Shown piece by piece: positions 16,321 through 32,632 of a DNA stretch of 64,000 nt. The notes beneath the pieces are model-generated. The model did not search any database. It was not told the origin of the DNA and saw nothing but the letters and a program-made list of their open reading frames with translations. The stretch lies in contig NZ_NPEA01000009.1 in assembly GCF_002812205.1 (NCBI RefSeq), positions 62,001 through 126,000 of the forward strand, in the 5' to 3' direction. This stretch comes from Leptospira neocaledonica (GTDB lineage: Bacteria > Spirochaetota > Leptospiria > Leptospirales > Leptospiraceae). Positions within the stretch are counted from its first letter, which is position 1. Each line of letters begins with the position of its first letter. The position numbers and the translations under genes were made by a program.

Positions 16321-16688
16321 GTTGTAATTTCCGCAATCCCTATCTTCTCCGCTGCCTTTATCAAGGATAGGTCTGCAGAATATAATTTTGCAGTTCCTAA
16401 GACGCAACTTGCAAGCAAATGTGCATCTATCCAGCCGATTCCGAGTCCTGCCAGGGAATTTCTTTCCGAAAAGATCAGGGCTTCTTTATGGTTTGCAATC
16501 GGAACTTCTTTCAATTGAGCATACTCCGTCAGAAAAGAATTCTTATTTCTAAAATTCCCCAGACTGAGTTCTCCCTCTACCATAGGATGACGTCGAACTA
16601 AACCTAAACCGAGTAGCTCTATCAGCTTGGGATCCGATTTGCGCAGGTGATTGATCCAAACGGAGGTGTCTACAAGCACCGCTGTCAT
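16317..16688 (-). CDS. vapC: VapC toxin, PIN-domain ribonuclease
   Basis: The 123-residue protein has the PIN-domain acidic residues: Asp7 in VLVDTSVW, Glu38/Glu40 in MVEGELSLG, Asp88 in WIDAHLLAS and Asp106 in SADLSL. VapC toxins cleave RNA, often tRNA or rRNA, and are neutralised by VapB. Its ATG overlaps the vapB stop (ATGA, 16685-16688) and its own stop overlaps the start of the AraC-type gene, giving three coupled genes. All catalytic residues appear intact. Confidence 0.9.
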   Translation of the reverse strand: MTAVLVDTSVWINHLRKSDPKLIELLGLGLVRRHPMVEGELSLGNFRNKNSFLTEYAQLKEVPIANHKEALIFSERNSLAGLGIGWIDAHLLASCVLGTAKLYSADLSLIKAAEKIGIAEITT

Positions 16689-16888
16689 TTAGAAGTTTTT
16701 TTGCGGATAGGACCTTCTGCTTTAGGATCGCTTCCCCCGAGAAGAGCCATTCTTTCTGCAGATTTTTCCCGAATTAATGCGCGCAATCCCTCTTGCACAA
16801 GACGTGTCTTTTCTTGGATCCCAGTATAGTCTTGGGCACTGGAGATCAGCTCGTCTGGAATGTATAATGTGGTTTTGACAGCTATCAT
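16685..16888 (-). CDS. vapB: VapB antitoxin, ribbon-helix-helix type
   Basis: A 67-residue protein starting AVKTTLYIPDELISSAQ, followed by TGIQEKTRLVQEGLRALI. This is a ribbon-helix-helix DNA-binding domain as in VapB/CopG antitoxins, with a charged C-terminal tail expected to block the VapC active site. It overlaps vapC by 4 nt. The start codon lies 7 nt after the -10 element of a strong promoter, so the mRNA may be leaderless; an inverted repeat over the promoter is a natural autoregulatory operator. Confidence 0.87.
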   Translation of the reverse strand: MIAVKTTLYIPDELISSAQDYTGIQEKTRLVQEGLRALIREKSAERMALLGGSDPKAEGPIRKKTSK

Positions 16889-16895
16889 ATAGGGT

Positions 16896-16924
16896 AATAT
16901 ATGGTGTTAAATGCCATATGTCAA
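16896..16924 (-). promoter_or_regulatory. vapBC promoter with overlapping operator
   Basis: On the minus strand TTGACA (16924-16919) and TATATT (16901-16896) are separated by 17 nt, a near-perfect sigma70 promoter. An inverted repeat ATATGG-N9-CCATAT (16899-16919) fills the spacer and enters both hexamers. Bound VapB or VapBC there would exclude RNA polymerase. The predicted transcription start falls at or within 2 nt of the vapB ATG (16888). Confidence 0.8.
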
Positions 16925-17152
16925 GGCATCGGGAACGGAAAATTGATTCTGATAAGGAAAATCGGTTCCACTTTGCGGTTCGCGGGGAAAATTTAGAAAT
17001 TACTCATCCTTCTTCCCAAATGAATAACGCTCTTATGTCGCATAAGGCATCAGACATCACACTAAAGTCGAGCGTTGCTTAGGGGAGAAGGTTTAAAAAA
17101 TCTTCCTCCTTGCATAAATAATGCCAGCAACCAGGGAAGAGCCGCTAAAACC
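16925..17152. other. intergenic region without a supported gene
   Basis: No credible coding frame is seen between the vapB promoter and the tRNA promoter. The region holds two short palindromes: CTTATG-TCG-CATAAG (17032-17046), and outer arms AACGCTC (17026-17032) with GAGCGTT (17070-17076) enclosing it. This could be a structured RNA or a terminator-like element, but there is no T-run. Confidence 0.4.
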
Positions 17153-17180
17153 TTGACCAGGGACCCTGGGTAAAAATACT
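17153..17180 (+). promoter_or_regulatory. promoter of the tRNA-secE-nusG unit with internal palindrome
   Basis: TTGACC (17153-17158) and AATACT (17175-17180) are 16 nt apart and lie about 40 nt before tRNA-Thr. The palindrome CCAGGG-A-CCCTGG (17157-17169) starts in the -35 hexamer and covers most of the spacer, so it could be an operator. It is the only good promoter seen upstream of the two tRNAs and secE. Confidence 0.6.
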
Positions 17181-17222
17181 GTGTATTTCTAGCTCCTCTT
17201 CCGGGAGCGGGTAGATAGACAT

Positions 17223-17296
<74 letters not shown>

Positions 17297-17305
17297 GGTT
17301 CGAAT

Positions 17306-17376
<71 letters not shown>

Positions 17377-17420
17377 GAGTTTTTGCCTCGAGTTCTAAGA
17401 GGATTAGGAAGGATTTATTA

Positions 17421-17603
17421 GTGAAGTTTGGCGCATTTATACAAGAATGTAGAGAAGAACTTAAAAAAGTTCAGTGGCCGAATCGACAAGAGGTGATGCA
17501 GTCTACTATTGTCGTTCTGGTTACAGTGTTATTTTTCTCTGCTTTCCTATTCTTTTCGGATACTGCGTTTGTGAAGCTTCTTACCGGATTCTGGAATCTG
17601 TAA
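17421..17603 (+). CDS. secE: preprotein translocase subunit SecE
   Basis: A 60-residue SecE of the short, single-membrane-span type. It has an amphipathic N-terminal helix with [14 protein letters not shown] (the conserved KVxWP motif) and one transmembrane helix at about residues 28-50. With SecY and SecG it forms the protein-conducting channel. The start is GTG, preceded by AGGAAGGA (17406-17413). It sits between tRNA-Trp and nusG as in many bacteria. Confidence 0.95.
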   Translation: MKFGAFIQECREELKKVQWPNRQEVMQSTIVVLVTVLFFSAFLFFSDTAFVKLLTGFWNL

Positions 17604-17625
17604 GAACTTAGGATAAAGTGTGATT

Positions 17626-18174
17626 ATGATGGCTGATTTGAAATGGTATGCGTTACAGACTTATTCCGGTCACGAGAATAAGGTCCAGAAGAACCTGGAA
17701 AAGCTGATCCAACAGCGCAAGCTGGAGGAGAAGATTTCTCAAGTGCGCATTCCTACCATGGAAGTCGCCGAGATGAAGAACGGCAAAAAGAAGGTCACTA
17801 AGAAAAAACTTATGCCGGGCTACGTTCTTGTTGAGATGGATATGGACGAGGACCTTCGTTTTATGATCCAAAGTCTTCCTTCTGTTTCCACTTTTGTGGG
17901 ATCAAAAGATGGAGGGCCTGAACCTCTTTCTGTAGACGAAGTGAAAAATCTTTTCGCGGAAACCGGAGAGTTCCAATCTGAGGAGCCAGTTACTCCTAGA
18001 TTGTTGTTTAAAGTGGGAGATAGCCTGAAGATTATCGATGGCCCTTTCGCGAATTTTACTGGAGTCGTAGACGAGATCTTCCCAGACAAAGGAAGACTCA
18101 GAGTGAAGGTAGAGATTTTCGGACGCTCTACCCCTGTGGAATTAGATTATCTACAGGTCAAAACCGAACCCTGA
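17626..18174 (+). CDS. nusG: transcription termination/antitermination protein NusG
   Basis: NusG of about 182 residues: an NGN domain (KWYALQTYSGHENKVQKNLE, then KLMPGYVLVEMD) and a C-terminal KOW domain (VGDSLKIIDGPFANFTGVVDEI). It binds RNA polymerase and couples it to ribosomes or Rho. Start choice is ambiguous: GTG at 17620, ATG at 17626 and ATG at 17629 are all in frame. AGGA at 17610-17613 fits the first two best, and the conserved MADLKWY start would be 17629. Confidence 0.95.
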   Translation: MMADLKWYALQTYSGHENKVQKNLEKLIQQRKLEEKISQVRIPTMEVAEMKNGKKKVTKKKLMPGYVLVEMDMDEDLRFMIQSLPSVSTFVGSKDGGPEPLSVDEVKNLFAETGEFQSEEPVTPRLLFKVGDSLKIIDGPFANFTGVVDEIFPDKGRLRVKVEIFGRSTPVELDYLQVKTEP

Positions 18175-18215
18175 CCGGTGGGAAAACCGGGAGAAACAAA
18201 TAAGGTGTTTCGCCA

Positions 18216-18644
18216 ATGGCAGCAAAAAAAGTAGTAAAGCAGATTAAGCTCCAGGTTGAAGCCGGTAAGGCCAACCCTGCTCCTCCAGTCGGACCGGCTC
18301 TCGGTCAGGCAGGATTGAACATCATGGAGTTCTGTAAACAGTTCAACGAGAGATCTAAGTCCCAGATCGGGTACAAACTTCCCGTTGTAATCACCGTATT
18401 CTCCGACAGGAGTTTTACATTCATTACCAAGTCACCTCCGGCGGCTCTTCTTGTTAAGAAGGCGATCGGGTTGGAGACTGGTTCCGCAACTCCTCATACC
18501 ACTAAGGTTGGGAAGATTTCTCGTAAGCAATTAGAAGAAATTGCTAAAACCAAAATGGAAGACTTAAACGCGAATGATCTGGACGCAGCTGTTCAAATTA
18601 TCGCCGGAACTTGTCGTTCTATGGGCGTTACGGTAGAGGGTTAA
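18216..18644 (+). CDS. rplK: 50S ribosomal protein L11
   Basis: 142 residues with the L11 signature [32 protein letters not shown] and the C-terminal rRNA-binding domain ending [14 protein letters not shown]11 forms the GTPase-associated centre on 23S rRNA and is the thiostrepton site; the Pro-rich hinge region appears intact. It is 3 nt before rplA. Confidence 0.98.
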   Translation: MAAKKVVKQIKLQVEAGKANPAPPVGPALGQAGLNIMEFCKQFNERSKSQIGYKLPVVITVFSDRSFTFITKSPPAALLVKKAIGLETGSATPHTTKVGKISRKQLEEIAKTKMEDLNANDLDAAVQIIAGTCRSMGVTVEG

Positions 18645-18647
18645 TTC

Positions 18648-19340
<693 letters not shown>

Positions 19341-19366
19341 GGATGTAGTAGACGGGAGTAGGAACA

Positions 19367-19900
19367 ATGCCCAGCCAGGAAAAAATTGAAGCAGTAGCCG
19401 AATTAAAAGGCAGATTAGAAAAACGTAGCGACTTTATCCTAGCCAGCTACAGCGGACTCACAGTAGAAGAGATCACAAATCTTCGCGCGAAACTTCGTAA
19501 AGAAGGTTCCGAGATGAAAGTGATCAAGAACAATCTCTTTCTATTGGCACTCAAAGAATCCGAGAAGCATAAGGATAAGAACATCGCTTTTGGATCCGAA
19601 TACCAAGGACCTCTAGCGGCAATTTTCGCGGATGCAAATCTTCCAAGCGCAGCCAAAATTCTAAAAGAATATGCTAAGACGAATAAGAATCTTATTCTGA
19701 AAGCGGGATATTTAGACGGGTCTGTTTTGAACGCGGAAGATGTGGAAGCAATCGCAGGTCTTCCGTCAAGAGAACAACTCTTGGCTCAGATCGCAGGCGG
19801 TATCAACGGTCCGGCAAGAAGTATCGCTTCTGGTCTGAACCAAATTATCGCAGGACTTGCAAGAGCTATCCAAGCAGTCGCAGAAAAGAACAATCAGTAA
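19367..19900 (+). CDS. rplJ: 50S ribosomal protein L10
   Basis: 177 residues: N-terminal rRNA-binding domain ([20 protein letters not shown], then MKVIKNNL) and a C-terminal helix that carries L7/L12 dimers. GGGAG lies 10 nt upstream of the ATG. Only 26 nt separate it from rplA, leaving little room for the long L10 leader known in E. coli. Confidence 0.98.
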   Translation: MPSQEKIEAVAELKGRLEKRSDFILASYSGLTVEEITNLRAKLRKEGSEMKVIKNNLFLLALKESEKHKDKNIAFGSEYQGPLAAIFADANLPSAAKILKEYAKTNKNLILKAGYLDGSVLNAEDVEAIAGLPSREQLLAQIAGGINGPARSIASGLNQIIAGLARAIQAVAEKNNQ

Positions 19901-19954
19901 GAACCAATTTTAGTAAGTAGTTTAAAGGACCAAACGGAATCAAAGGAGCACAAA

Positions 19955-20338
19955 ATGTCTACCACTGAAGCGTTATTAGAGCAACTCGGCAAACTTACCC
20001 TTGTGGAAGCAGCCGATCTAGTTAAAAAAATGGAGGAGAAGTTCGGAATTTCCGCAGCGGCTCCAGTAGCAGTAGCTGCAGCGGCACCAGCAGGTGGCGG
20101 AGCAGCGGCAGCAGATGAGCCTGCTTCCTTCAACGTTGTATTGAAAGGTTTCGGCGATAAAAAAATCGAAGTTATCAAGGTTGTTCGCGAGATCACCGGT
20201 CTTGGCTTGAAAGAAGCAAAAGACTTGGTAGAAGCTGGCGGAAAGTCTGTTAAAGACGGCGTTGCGAAAGCAGAAGCTGACGACATTAAAAAGAAATTAG
20301 AAGCTGTCGGAGCTCAAATCGAACTTAAGGCTGTCTAA
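19955..20338 (+). CDS. rplL: 50S ribosomal protein L7/L12
   Basis: 127 residues: dimerising N-terminal helices, an Ala/Pro/Gly hinge (about residues 34-56), and the factor-binding C-terminal domain with [18 protein letters not shown]. It recruits translational GTPases to the ribosome. An AAAGGAG site precedes the ATG. It is followed by hairpins before rpoB that may set the ratio of ribosomal protein to polymerase. Confidence 0.98.
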   Translation: MSTTEALLEQLGKLTLVEAADLVKKMEEKFGISAAAPVAVAAAAPAGGGAAAADEPASFNVVLKGFGDKKIEVIKVVREITGLGLKEAKDLVEAGGKSVKDGVAKAEADDIKKKLEAVGAQIELKAV

Positions 20339-20431
20339 TCAGGGACGAGGCTTTGTCTCCTCGATATCTGATTACAATCCTTTCACTCAGGCAAGGAGGC
20401 CAGCGGACTTCCTTGCCTTATTGCATTTTTT
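20337..20431 (+). promoter_or_regulatory. rplL-rpoB intergenic hairpins, attenuator-like
   Basis: Two stems lie in the 133-nt gap. The first has outer arms AATCAG (20337-20342) and CTGATT (20368-20373) with inner CGAGG/CCTCG. The second has perfect 9-bp arms AGGCAAGGA (20389-20397) and TCCTTGCCT (20410-20418), with TTTTTT at 20426-20431, 7 nt downstream. A partial terminator here would lower rpoBC relative to rplJL, as known for the E. coli beta operon. Confidence 0.6.
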
Positions 20432-20469
20432 CGCGCAGTTATAATTTTCCATCACCCCAGGGAGCACAC

Positions 20470-24152
<3,683 letters not shown>

Positions 24153-24167
24153 GGGAAGAAAGGTAGC

Positions 24168-28373
<4,206 letters not shown>

Positions 28374-28448
28374 AGGAAAGCTTTACAATAGAGCAGGGTC
28401 GGTAGAACTGGTAAAATAGGTCACCGGCCTGCTAAAAAGAAGAAACTC

Positions 28449-28823
28449 ATGCCTACAATTAGCCAACTTATACGTCACGGCAGGAAGAAACAGGTTAACA
28501 AATCTAAATCTCCTGCATTAAAAAGTAGCCCCCAACGTCGGGGAGTTTGCACGAAGGTGACTACCTTCACACCGAAAAAACCGAACTCGGCTTTAAGAAA
28601 AGTCGCAAGGGTTCGTTTAACAACCGGTATTGAAGTGACCGCTTATATTCCCGGTGAGGGACATAACCTGCAAGAGCACAACGTTGTTCTGATCCGCGGG
28701 GGAAGGGTAAAAGACCTTCCAGGGGTTCGTTATCATATTATCCGTGGTACCTTGGATACTCTCGGTATCGACAAACGTCGTAAGAGTCGTTCTAAATACG
28801 GAACGAAAAAACCTAAGGCGTAA
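28449..28823 (+). CDS. rpsL: 30S ribosomal protein S12
   Basis: 124 residues with the decoding-centre loops [11 protein letters not shown] and [12 protein letters not shown], both with the wild-type Lys residues whose mutation gives streptomycin resistance elsewhere. It begins the rpsL-rpsG pair; fusA does not follow rpsG directly, unlike the E. coli str operon. Confidence 0.98.
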   Translation: MPTISQLIRHGRKKQVNKSKSPALKSSPQRRGVCTKVTTFTPKKPNSALRKVARVRLTTGIEVTAYIPGEGHNLQEHNVVLIRGGRVKDLPGVRYHIIRGTLDTLGIDKRRKSRSKYGTKKPKA

Positions 28824-28837
28824 GGGAGTTATTAGGA

Positions 28838-29311
28838 ATGTCTAGAAGAAGAGGAAAAGTAGAACCACGCAAGATCCAACCGGATTCGGTTTATGGAGAT
28901 GCAAACATCGCGAAGTTTATCAACTGCTTGATGTTGGACGGAAAAAAATCCGTAGCAGAATCTTTATTTTATGATGCTCTGGATCTAATCCAAAAGAAAA
29001 CCGGAAATGATCCTTACGTTACTTTTAAAGAAGCATTAGAAAACGTTAAACCTCAGGTGGAAGTTAAATCCCGCCGCGTAGGTGGTGTGACTTACCAAGT
29101 TCCAATCGAAGTTCGTCCTGAAAGACGTTTAGCTCTCGGAATCAGATGGTTGATCCGTTATTCTAGAGATAGAAACGAGAAAGGAATGGCTAATAAGCTT
29201 GCTGCAGAATTTATCGAGGCTCAAAAAGGCACCGGAGCTGCAATCAAGAAGAAAGAAGATATCCGCAAAATGGCAGATGCAAACAAAGCATTCAGCCACT
29301 ATCGCTGGTAA
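28838..29311 (+). CDS. rpsG: 30S ribosomal protein S7
   Basis: 157 residues with the S7 signature ([21 protein letters not shown], then [19 protein letters not shown], and [20 protein letters not shown] at the C-terminus). It nucleates the 30S head. It lies 14 nt after rpsL, and the transcript ends at a terminator pair about 20 nt later. Confidence 0.98.
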   Translation: MSRRRGKVEPRKIQPDSVYGDANIAKFINCLMLDGKKSVAESLFYDALDLIQKKTGNDPYVTFKEALENVKPQVEVKSRRVGGVTYQVPIEVRPERRLALGIRWLIRYSRDRNEKGMANKLAAEFIEAQKGTGAAIKKKEDIRKMADANKAFSHYRW

Positions 29312-29330
29312 GAATCTTTTATTCACAATG

Positions 29331-29356
29331 GTTCGCGGTTGCATGAGACCGCGAAC
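29331..29356 (+). repeat. inverted repeat after rpsG
   Basis: Perfect 9-bp arms GTTCGCGGT (29331-29339) and ACCGCGAAC (29348-29356) with an 8-nt loop. It lies between rpsG and the intrinsic terminator and may stabilise the mRNA 3' end or pause polymerase. Confidence 0.7.
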
Positions 29357-29366
29357 AGGTTTGATG

Positions 29367-29394
29367 AAGGGACTCCGAAAAGAGTCCCTTTTTT
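29367..29394 (+). terminator. intrinsic terminator of the rpsL-rpsG transcript
   Basis: Stem AAGGGACTC (29367-29375) with GAGTCCCTT (29382-29390), loop CGAAAA, followed by a T-tract to 29394. It closes the core block that began with the tRNAs. Confidence 0.9.
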
Positions 29395-29485
29395 ATTTTA
29401 GAACCTATTAAAATAAGGGTTCAGGCAATATGATTCCCTGCTTCTTTTATATCGACAAAAGAATTTCCCGGGACAGAATCAGGCC

Positions 29486-30613
29486 ATGGGACAAAAACTT
29501 TCTATCTTATATCTCTTCTTTCTGGTATTTTCACTTTCCTGCGGAGGACCGTACGTAAAAATTCCGGACTCCGTCGAATTAGGAAAGGAATACTCATTTC
29601 CTGAAGAAGAATCTATCGCAAAGCGTACTTTGGAGCTTACTCTAACTTCTCTTAAAGAATCTTATAAAGATGGAGCCGTTGTCAGGAGAGACGCACATCC
29701 TAAACATCATGGCTGTGTGGCTGCTAACTTTACCGTAAAAAAAGATCTAGATCCTCAGTATAAGTTGGGAGTTTTCCAGCCAGGAAAATCCTATCAAGGT
29801 TTGGTTCGTTTTTCTAACGGATCTCAAAAACCGAAAGCAGACTTGGAAGGAGATATCCGCGGAGTTGGGATCAAACTTTTCGATGTTCCAGGAAAAAAGA
29901 TCTTAGTTGAAGAAGCGCAAGAGAAAACCCAGGATTTTTTACTGATCAATCACCCTGTTCTTCCTGTAGGAGCTCCGGATGAATACTTGGCTTTATTCGA
30001 GGCTGCGTTTGCTGGTAAACCCGGTTCTTATTTTTTTGGTTGGAATCCATTTAGTTGGAAATTGGGCGGTCTTTCCAAAGTAAGAGCCATCCGAGGCAAA
30101 AAGATCACAAGTCCATTAGAAATTCGTTATTGGTCTACAACCCCTTACGCTTTCGGAGAAGGTAAGGCGGTGAAATATTCCGTAAAACCATGTTCTGAAA
30201 CTAAATCCGAAATTCCGGATTCTCCGGCTGAAAATTATTTAAGAGAGGCGATGAGTAAACAACTGAAAGAATCTTCGGCTTGTTTTACTTTTATGGTTCA
30301 GCTTCAAAAAGATCCTAAATCTATGCCGGTGGAAGATCCCGCTGTTGTTTGGGATGAAGAAGTTTCACCATTTTATCCGGTAGCAGAGATATTGATTCCT
30401 AAGCAGGAATTTACAAATGAAAAGATGGATTCTCTTTGTGAGAACGTATCTTATACACCTTGGCATTCTCTCCAAGAGCATAAACCTCTAGGCGGGATCA
30501 ATCGAGTTAGAAAATCTGTTTATCAAGCTATTTCGGATTATAGACATGGACAGAATAAAACTCAAAGAAAGGAAATTGATAAAAAGGATATACCGGCCAA
30601 GTTAATTCCTTAA
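29486..30613 (+). CDS. catalase-family heme protein, lipoprotein
   Basis: This 375-residue protein has a signal peptide with lipobox SLSC, so it should be anchored outside the cytoplasm. It has the compact catalase-fold signature seen in small catalase-like proteins: RRDAHPKHHGCVAANF (distal His region), then YQGLVRFSNGS, DIRGVGIKLFDVPG and DFLLINHPV. Members of this group include peroxidases and allene-oxide-synthase-like enzymes, so true catalase activity is not certain. Neighbours give no pathway. Confidence 0.8.
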   Translation: MGQKLSILYLFFLVFSLSCGGPYVKIPDSVELGKEYSFPEEESIAKRTLELTLTSLKESYKDGAVVRRDAHPKHHGCVAANFTVKKDLDPQYKLGVFQPGKSYQGLVRFSNGSQKPKADLEGDIRGVGIKLFDVPGKKILVEEAQEKTQDFLLINHPVLPVGAPDEYLALFEAAFAGKPGSYFFGWNPFSWKLGGLSKVRAIRGKKITSPLEIRYWSTTPYAFGEGKAVKYSVKPCSETKSEIPDSPAENYLREAMSKQLKESSACFTFMVQLQKDPKSMPVEDPAVVWDEEVSPFYPVAEILIPKQEFTNEKMDSLCENVSYTPWHSLQEHKPLGGINRVRKSVYQAISDYRHGQNKTQRKEIDKKDIPAKLIP

Positions 30614-30674
30614 GATCAAACGTTAAACGATGATTAGGCCTTGTTTTAAACGGGGTCTAATATCACTATTCAGG

Positions 30675-31436
30675 ATGAAAAAACTTCTATTTGTACCATT
30701 TATTTTCGTAGGAATTTACCTAAACCTCGCATCCGAAAACAAAATCGATTTAGAAACAAGACAATCTAATTTGCTCGGAATTTACTGGGGACCTGAAAAC
30801 AGGACCTTCGGTTGGTATTTGGAATTCAGAGAGGACTTTACTTTTTTCGAAAATTATGACGGAGATGGATGTGGGGGATATTCCGGGACTTATAAGATAG
30901 AATCAAACAAGGTGATTATGCAAGCATCCGCGGAAGAGCCATGTAAACCTTATAATTTCCAAGCCAACCGAACCTGCAGTATTGTTCCTACAAAATATTC
31001 TATTCGTTATTCCGCAAAATTATACTGCTCTAATGACGCTAGTTACTTTGGAGGATTTTTTCTTCCTGAATCTACTGAGCGAAAGATAGAAGGTGTGGCT
31101 GTTAAAACCATTCCCGGAAAATCAAAATACTTATCTAAATCGAGCCTTGCACGCATCGGCCCAGGTTACGATTTTCCTTCCATCGTTTGTAATACTAGAG
31201 AAGATGAAAAATCGATCCAAACAGATAAATTTCCCGAAAAATCGAAATTGGTACTTCTTGCTAAAACCCAAGGCTCTAAAGAGCCTAAAGGAAAATCCGA
31301 AACTTGGTATTATGCGGATATTCCTTTAGACTGGGGAGGGGGCTGCTATTATAAAGGCAAAGGTTATACTAGTGCCTGGTTTCCGGGATCGGTCCTTTTT
31401 GATATGACTGATTCGAAGATTGAGTCGTATGACTAA
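30675..31436 (+). CDS. exported protein of unknown function, possible SH3-like domain
   Basis: The ATG at 30675 starts a normal signal peptide (MKKLLFVPFIFVGIYLNLAS); an ATG 15 codons upstream would add a basic, unusual extension. The mature half has WYLEFREDFTFFENYDGDGCGGYSGTYKIE, a lipocalin- or copper-chaperone-like strand pattern. The second half (LSKSSLARIGPGYDFPSIVC) resembles a bacterial SH3 start. Six or more cysteines suggest disulfides. No function assigned. Confidence 0.6.
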   Translation: MKKLLFVPFIFVGIYLNLASENKIDLETRQSNLLGIYWGPENRTFGWYLEFREDFTFFENYDGDGCGGYSGTYKIESNKVIMQASAEEPCKPYNFQANRTCSIVPTKYSIRYSAKLYCSNDASYFGGFFLPESTERKIEGVAVKTIPGKSKYLSKSSLARIGPGYDFPSIVCNTREDEKSIQTDKFPEKSKLVLLAKTQGSKEPKGKSETWYYADIPLDWGGGCYYKGKGYTSAWFPGSVLFDMTDSKIESYD

Positions 31437-31466
31437 AAATTTTTGCGATTAGAGTGATTCCTAAGA

Positions 31467-32090
31467 TTACATGAATCGAAGATTATAGAATAGATACGTC
31501 TTCTTCGCAAATTGAATCAAATTTTCCGAATCGTTGGATAAATATAAAATATAAACGTCTGCTATATTATCTTTATGTAAAGCAGTCATAAAGCAATATT
31601 TGTATTTTCTATCCGTACCGGGAATCATTTCGAATGCGGAATTGCTTCCCCAGTCGGCTCCGAATTCATCTTTAACGGCTTTGGTGGGAAATGCCGTATA
31701 AGAGGTGGCGGCGAATTCTCCTCCCAGATTAATTAGAAAAGTGGCGAAGTGAATTAAATAATCGTTCTTTTTAGGGGTTACTATAACAGCCTTCGGATTA
31801 TTTTTTTTGATTTCTTCTATCTCTTTGAGAAGCCCAGGGATCGACTTTACGATGTACCGTATCTCGATCTGTTTATCATCGGAAAGAAGAGCGTAATCGT
31901 AGTGATAAGGTATTTCTTCATCTTTCGGAACGGGGTTGAATTTCGGAGGAACGATTTGGCGGATCAAAAGATTCGTTTCTATTAGAAGATTTTTAAAATG
32001 GGACATCTCTCGCGGCACTTCTCTTTTTGCAGTCGATTTGCAAGACGCTAAAATTAGTATGAAGCATAAAGATAAAACGTTTCTTTTCAT
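31467..32090 (-). CDS. lipoprotein of unknown function
   Basis: A 207-residue protein with a signal peptide and lipobox LASC. The mature part is mixed helix and strand with a basic/acidic helix (LLKEIEEIKKNNPKAVIV) and no motif I recognise. It is the last of three minus-strand genes (cyclase, exported protein, this lipoprotein) that may form an operon; a 42-nt gap separates it from the previous one. Confidence 0.6.
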   Translation of the reverse strand: MKRNVLSLCFILILASCKSTAKREVPREMSHFKNLLIETNLLIRQIVPPKFNPVPKDEEIPYHYDYALLSDDKQIEIRYIVKSIPGLLKEIEEIKKNNPKAVIVTPKKNDYLIHFATFLINLGGEFAATSYTAFPTKAVKDEFGADWGSNSAFEMIPGTDRKYKYCFMTALHKDNIADVYILYLSNDSENLIQFAKKTYLFYNLRFM

Positions 32091-32132
32091 GTGTTTTCCT
32101 TGGAAAAATTACTCGTTCAGAATTACGGGGAT

Positions 32133-32603
32133 CTATTTGAGGAAGTAAGCCGACTCAATTCCATCGAATGACACTCGCTCGAAAGGTCCTTTTTTGGAAT
32201 CGTTTATGAATAGTCCATTTTTATCATATCCGACGATTGTGATCCAAATGGCTTGATCTTCGGTTGCGGTTTTTCTTTTCCCTATAAGGAACTTCCCGGA
32301 TTTTATAAGGTCAGAAGTCGGCTCCTTCTGTTGTTTAACGAATTTGTGATTTATTTTTTGTTTAAAATCGGCGTTTGCCAACGCGATTACATTATTTAAA
32401 TCCGTTTCATATTGGGATGAGTTTATAAAAACCCATTGTAGTTTCGATTTCGGATACCGTTCTACTAACACTGACTGTAGGCTATAAACGAAATCGACGT
32501 ATTCTTGTTCCGTTTCGAAACTAAGAACGGTATCCTTTTCCTGCCCGAATACAGGTGATAGAAAAAGAAACGATAGAAGGCAGATTGTTTTTTTTAGGGT
32601 CAT
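32133..32603 (-). CDS. small exported protein of unknown function
   Basis: The ATG at 32603 follows AGGA by 8 nt and begins a clear signal peptide (MTLKKTICLLSFLFLSPVFGQ). The frame also reads back to a TTG at 32636 whose bases overlap the cyclase stop (TTGA), which would allow coupling but hides the signal peptide behind 11 residues. The mature protein of about 136 residues is soluble and rich in Lys and Asp. No family is recognised. Confidence 0.55.
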   Translation of the reverse strand: MTLKKTICLLSFLFLSPVFGQEKDTVLSFETEQEYVDFVYSLQSVLVERYPKSKLQWVFINSSQYETDLNNVIALANADFKQKINHKFVKQQKEPTSDLIKSGKFLIGKRKTATEDQAIWITIVGYDKNGLFINDSKKGPFERVSFDGIESAYFLK

Positions 32604-32632
32604 CCTGTTTTTCCTGATTATAAATTTTGTTT

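Noticed and set aside
19894..20286. 130-codon minus-strand frame opposite rplL
   Set aside because: Shadow of the Ala-rich L7/L12 gene.
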